Below, one piece after another: positions 5,696 to 8,292 of a stretch of DNA of 8,292 bases. How positions within the stretch are numbered: the first letter of the stretch is position 1; every line of letters begins with the position of its first letter. This stretch comes from JAPKZH01 sp964537875 (lineage in GTDB: Bacteria > Acidobacteriota > Aminicenantia > Aminicenantales > UBA4085): assembly GCA_964537875.1 (NCBI GenBank), contig CAZIDN010000119.1, positions 1 to 8,292 of the forward strand. The letters run 5' to 3'. The notes beneath the pieces are model-generated. The model was not told the origin of the DNA. It was given only the letters and a program-made list of their open reading frames with translations, and ran no database searches. The position numbers and the translations under genes were made by a program.

Positions 5696-6898
5696 TCATT
5701 GTTTTTGATATTTGACAGGCTTGATCGGCCCACCGAAAATTCTGTACTCATCCAGCACGCAAGAATGCACCATTTTCCCTTTCCAGGGAATCAGGTTGAT
5801 GCAGCCATCGCAGAAATTTTTTTCCTCATCAATGATCTCGGTGGGCTGAACCAAATTGATACATTGCAGATAGACTTTCCGGAACAATCTCGATGGATGA
5901 CGAATCGACGCTCGCAGAAAGCGCCGGAAAGCTTTCCGGACTTCCCGGTCCAAGACTGAGACGAGGAAAATGATTTTGCTCGGCCTCGGCGTCCGCACCA
6001 GGGATGTATATCGTCCTGTGGAGAAGTGGTGGAGAATTTGAAACAGTTCGATCGATCTGGCGCCGCAAACTCCGTACAATTCATCCCCGCACCCGATCGG
6101 GACAATGACTAAGAACTTGTTCGTGGAAGCATCCACAGTCCCATTCAGAAAAGCGCAAGGCCGGAGATCCGGATTCATCTGTTGAACGAGTTCGAACATC
6201 TCGTCCGAGGTGATATCAATTTCCTGGGTCGAATCCGCAGAGCATTGGATCCGACCAACATCCACACTCTCGTTTCCGGCCCGGTACTCGATTCCCTCGG
6301 AGACGAGCAATCCCCGCATGGCAATCAGACTGAGGCTGTGGACTTTGTCGATATTGGCCAAGCCCCAGCGTATGATCTCAGGCAGGGCGCCCAGATTCGT
6401 CCGAGTCATGGTGATGTTATATCCACATTTTACTCCCCTGAGCTCAGAAACCATGTCGGCGTAGTACTGACGAAGTTGGTTCGCCTCGATTTCATCTTTT
6501 CCTTCCCATCCGGGTCTCTGCTGGCCGCTGTCCACGTGAAAATAAAACTGGGCAAGGCCGGCCTTTTTTAGCTCGAGGGCATATTCCCGCGTCAGACATT
6601 CGCCGTTCGTCATCAAGACCGGCTTCATGCCCTGCTTCGAGATGAAGTTCACGACATCAAGCAGATGTGGATAGATCAGAGGCTCCCCTCCGGCAATCGC
6701 GACTCGCTCGCAGTTGGTAGCTCTCTGACACATGAGGACCTCGTCCTTAATCACATCTAACGGCCGATGTCCTTCGAGCCGATGCCTGAAGCATCCTGGA
6801 CAAAACAAATCACAAATGTCCGTGACTTCTATCCATGTGCCGGGATTGTCAACCTGTGACCAAGGAAATCTGTACAAGTCGTTTCTCTGCAGAGCCAT
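5696..6898 (-). CDS. Radical SAM enzyme with C-terminal three-cysteine motif (paralogue 2)
   Basis: This 400-residue protein is built like the radical SAM enzyme at 2963-4222. Residues C29, C33 and C36 (CDLFCPGC) should hold the [4Fe-4S] cluster. GGEP (70-73), the block FHVDSGQQRPGW and a C-terminal CDGC...SC set (C363, C366, C380) follow. Shared landmarks from end to end include LYR(I/F)PWS, KKAGL, FHVDS.Q.RPGW, NID(R/K)VH, FDREVRR/LDREVRK and CDGC. Two ATG codons stand side by side (6901 and 6898). GGAGG (6908-6904) is five bases from the second and only two from the first, so 6898 was chosen. This is the best ribosome site in the window. The substrate is unknown. The gene lies downstream of thiD on the same strand with a 144-base gap that holds its own promoter candidate, and it is followed directly by the SDR remnant. 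Confidence 0.88.
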   Translation of the reverse strand: MALQRNDLYRFPWSQVDNPGTWIEVTDICDLFCPGCFRHRLEGHRPLDVIKDEVLMCQRATNCERVAIAGGEPLIYPHLLDVVNFISKQGMKPVLMTNGECLTREYALELKKAGLAQFYFHVDSGQQRPGWEGKDEIEANQLRQYYADMVSELRGVKCGYNITMTRTNLGALPEIIRWGLANIDKVHSLSLIAMRGLLVSEGIEYRAGNESVDVGRIQCSADSTQEIDITSDEMFELVQQMNPDLRPCAFLNGTVDASTNKFLVIVPIGCGDELYGVCGARSIELFQILHHFSTGRYTSLVRTPRPSKIIFLVSVLDREVRKAFRRFLRASIRHPSRLFRKVYLQCINLVQPTEIIDEEKNFCDGCINLIPWKGKMVHSCVLDEYRIFGGPIKPVKYQKQ

Positions 6899-6929
6899 CA
6901 TCTCCTCCGGAAGTTCTTTGCTTTCCCCT

Positions 6930-6944
6930 TTCGATTTTATCGAA
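6930..6944. promoter_or_regulatory. Small palindrome TTCGAT-TTT-ATCGAA in the leader of the radical SAM gene
   Basis: Six-base arms 6930-6935 and 6939-6944 are exact reverse complements around TTT. The site is about 30 bases before the start at 6898 and downstream of the promoter candidate. It could be an operator, a small RNA hairpin or chance. On the minus strand it includes AATTCGATAAAAT, a 13-base string also found on the plus strand at 53-65, within the left-edge promoter. Confidence 0.3.
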
Positions 6945-7028
6945 TTGGCTATTGGAATTTGCTAGTCGGCGTCCCGGGTCGAGTATGCGCTGTTGATGCC
7001 TACGTCCCCTCCGGCGATCGAAAGGCAG

Positions 7029-7056
7029 TGTATATCATGAGTTCAAGATGAGTCAA
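7029..7056 (-). promoter_or_regulatory. Putative promoter of the minus-strand radical SAM gene
   Basis: TTGACT (7056-7051) lies inside the last codons of thiD, and TATACA (7034-7029) follows after 16 bases; they match consensus at 5/6 and 4/6. Transcription would start near 7022, giving a leader of about 120 bases to the ATG at 6898. Read-through from thiD remains possible, as no terminator is seen between the genes. Confidence 0.4.
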
Positions 7057-7834
7057 GAGCCGACGCCGGAAAAGAAATGACGTGGCGGCCGCCGCCGATG
7101 CGGACGGCATTTTTGATGGCCCCAAAGGTCAATTCGGTGGCGAGCTCACAGGCTTTCCCCAGCGGATTTCCCAGCGCCAAATAGCAGAGCAGGCTTGAAG
7201 AAAAGAAGCAGCCCGTGCCGTGGACGTCTTTGTTAATTTTCGGATTATCGAAGAGAAAGGTCTGCCTGCCGTCGAAGAGAATATTGACGGCCTCTTTTTC
7301 CAGGTGGCCGCCTTTGAGGAAACAGGGGATACCGGTCAGCTCATAGATTTTCTCTGCCGCTTCTTTCATGGCCTCCAACGTCCGGACTTTTCGGCCGCTG
7401 ATGAGGCCCGCTTCCTCCAGGTTCGGCGTGAGGACGGAAGCCCGGCCGCGGATTTTCCGGATAAAAGTGGGGATGGCATCCTTTTCCAGAAGCCATGCGC
7501 CCGAGCTCGAACGGAACACGGGGTCGATGACCCGCGGGATCTTTTTGTTCGCGGCCAGAATCGCGGCGATAATCCCGACGTTGTCCGCAGATCCGGCCAT
7601 GCCGATCTTGACGCCGGCAAAGGGAAGATCTCTGGCCAACGTATCATACTGGTTTTTGAGGGTTCGAGCCGGAGGGCAAAAAACATCTTTTACGGCCTGG
7701 GTGTTCTGGATGGTGATGGCCGTCACAATCCCGGCGCCGTAAAAACCGAAATCGTGGAAGACCTTGAGGTCGAGAAGCACACCGGCTCCCCCCGAAGGAT
7801 CGTACCCGGCCGCCGATAAAAGGACTCTTTTCAT
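7043..7834 (-). CDS. thiD: Hydroxymethylpyrimidine/phosphomethylpyrimidine kinase (ThiD)
   Basis: This 263-residue cytosolic kinase of the ribokinase (PfkB-like) superfamily phosphorylates hydroxymethylpyrimidine and its monophosphate with ATP in thiamine biosynthesis or salvage. The opening SAAGYDPSGGAG (7-18) is the family signature (E. coli TIAGTDPSGGAG). QNTQAV (43-48), KIGM (76-79), DPVFRSSSG (104-112), LTPNLEEA (135-142) and KGGHL (174-178) line the active site. HGTGCFFSSS (205-214) carries the anion-hole glycines and the cysteine (C209) typical of ThiD. Length matches the family. The ATG at 7834 is fixed by alignment to the usual MKR start, though it has no clear Shine-Dalgarno sequence. 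No other thiamine gene and no TPP riboswitch-sized leader is nearby; its promoter candidate is only about 30 bases upstream. A pyridoxal kinase of related fold is less likely given the GTGC and PSGGAG motifs. Confidence 0.93.
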   Translation of the reverse strand: MKRVLLSAAGYDPSGGAGVLLDLKVFHDFGFYGAGIVTAITIQNTQAVKDVFCPPARTLKNQYDTLARDLPFAGVKIGMAGSADNVGIIAAILAANKKIPRVIDPVFRSSSGAWLLEKDAIPTFIRKIRGRASVLTPNLEEAGLISGRKVRTLEAMKEAAEKIYELTGIPCFLKGGHLEKEAVNILFDGRQTFLFDNPKINKDVHGTGCFFSSSLLCYLALGNPLGKACELATELTFGAIKNAVRIGGGRHVISFPASALDSS

Positions 7835-7865
7835 GAAAGGAACGGCTCGATCTTTGCTTTATATG

Positions 7866-7894
7866 AATCTAATCCCACTCGCGGCTTTTGTCAA
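7866..7894 (-). promoter_or_regulatory. Putative promoter of thiD
   Basis: A perfect TTGACA (7894-7889) is followed, after 17 bases, by TAGATT (7871-7866, 4/6 match). The start of transcription would be about 25 bases before the thiD ATG. The leader is too short for a TPP riboswitch. Confidence 0.5.
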
Positions 7895-7939
7895 CTTGGA
7901 TTGTTTTCGGGACCATCTTCAAGAATGTGTTTTCGAAGA

Positions 7940-8071
7940 GGCGCCGGAATCGTCCCCGAATCCCCCTGGGGAACCAGTCCCGTCGGTTCCCCCCGTCGAA
8001 AAGCGACGGGGCCCCCCTCCGCTATAGGGACTTCGGGGGTGATTCCGGCGCCGATAAAAAATTACACAAAC
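7940..8071. repeat. Palindromic mosaic repeat element, copy 4
   Basis: The outer arms GGCGCCGGAATC (7940-7951) and GATTCCGGCGCC (8041-8052) pair perfectly. Inside are GGGGAACC/GGTTCCCC (7968-7975 with 7985-7992) and then a stem CCCCGTCG/CGACGGGG (7991-7998 with 8004-8011, loop AAAAG), followed by GGGGCCCCCCTCCGCTAT as in copy A. The framework is that of copy A, but the central palindrome differs. The flank CCGATAAAAAATTA, then CAAAC, to 8071 resembles the one beside copy 3. The element fills most of the gap between thiD and the acylphosphatase gene. Confidence 0.85.
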
Positions 8072-8099
8072 GACGATACGCATATCTTTTTTCGAATTC

Positions 8100-8128
8100 T
8101 TTACGGCCCAGTCCCGTTGTGCTAAACT
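8100..8128 (+). promoter_or_regulatory. Weak promoter candidate before the acylphosphatase gene
   Basis: TTTACG (8100-8105) and TAAACT (8123-8128) are 17 bases apart, each matching consensus at 4/6. The -10 box ends ten bases before the ATG at 8139, implying an almost leaderless message. The match is weak and could be chance. Confidence 0.3.
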
Positions 8129-8138
8129 TTGCTCGGCC

Positions 8139-8292
8139 ATGAATGCACGGGCTCACGCGTTTGTCTCGGGAAGGGTTCAGGGGGTGTTCTTTCGCGACCA
8201 TACCCGGCGATGGGCGGCTTCGCTCAGCCTCAAGGGCTGGGTGCGGAACGTCTACGACGGCCGCGTCGAAGTCGTCGCCGAAGGGGAAAAAA
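8139..8292 (+). CDS. acyP: Acylphosphatase (partial, runs off the right edge)
   Basis: The first 51 residues are visible of an enzyme family of about 90 that hydrolyses acyl phosphates in the cytosol. The signature GRVQGVFFR (11-19) supplies the phosphate-binding loop and the catalytic Arg (R19). GWVRNVYDGRVEVVAEG (33-49) contains the second catalytic residue, Asn37, and the usual beta strand. Both essential residues are present and the N-terminus has the normal length, so the ATG at 8139 is well placed. No Shine-Dalgarno sequence precedes it. The gene continues beyond the window. Repeat copy 4 separates it from the divergent thiD. Confidence 0.92.
   Translation, partial: MNARAHAFVSGRVQGVFFRDHTRRWAASLSLKGWVRNVYDGRVEVVAEGEK

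Noticed and set aside
7835..7900. TPP riboswitch before thiD
   Set aside because: The leader from the likely promoter to the start is only about 25-30 bases, and no TPP aptamer-like sequence was recognised in it.
103..8071. CRISPR array
   Set aside because: The repeats are few, far apart, palindromic, of unequal length and not separated by regular spacers; no cas gene is present.

Overview
The window is GC-rich, densely coded bacterial chromosome with no rRNA, tRNA, integrase or transposase gene. Its codon style, the unusual GC-rich palindromic intergenic repeats and the gene set fit an uncultured Acidobacteriota/Aminicenantota-like lineage. That placement is a guess from general impression, not something the sequence proves.

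Layout: (1) The left edge holds the first ten codons of a minus-strand gene that looks like a DUF72 protein. A repeat-rich intergenic region follows, to about 508. (2) A plus-strand PLP-dependent threonine/serine dehydratase-type enzyme (509-1525) has its stop codon at the border of a second repeat element. (3) A plus-strand lipoprotein-like ABC substrate-binding protein of the TrpX/PF04392 type (1860-2870) has no permease or ATPase gene beside it. (4) A plus-strand pair encodes a radical SAM enzyme (2963-4222) and a PAPS-type sulfotransferase (4310-5398). (5) Converging on this pair from the minus strand is a second radical SAM enzyme (5696-6898), clearly a full-length paralogue of the first. 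Between the converging genes lies a decayed short-chain dehydrogenase (SDR) remnant on the minus strand (5467-5686), directly after the second radical SAM stop. (6) Further upstream on the minus strand is thiD (7043-7834). (7) A third repeat element (about 7940-8071) precedes the start of an acylphosphatase gene, which runs off the right edge.

How the genes may work together: the two paralogous radical SAM enzymes, the sulfotransferase and the SDR remnant look like a small modification cassette, possibly for a lipid or secondary metabolite. Radical chemistry and a redox step would prepare a hydroxyl that is then sulfated. This is inference from gene order; the substrate is unknown. The dehydratase, ThiD, acylphosphatase and substrate-binding protein look like unrelated housekeeping or transport genes.

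The intergenic DNA is the other striking part. Three elements share one framework: outer inverted repeats ending in GGAATC/GATTCC and an inner GGGGAACC/GGTTCCCC stem. Each carries a different central hairpin. Promoter-like -35/-10 pairs can be proposed for six genes. In two of them the TTG of the -35 box is in frame with the gene and could be miscalled as a start codon. In three, the -10 box is so close to the ATG that the mRNA would be nearly leaderless.
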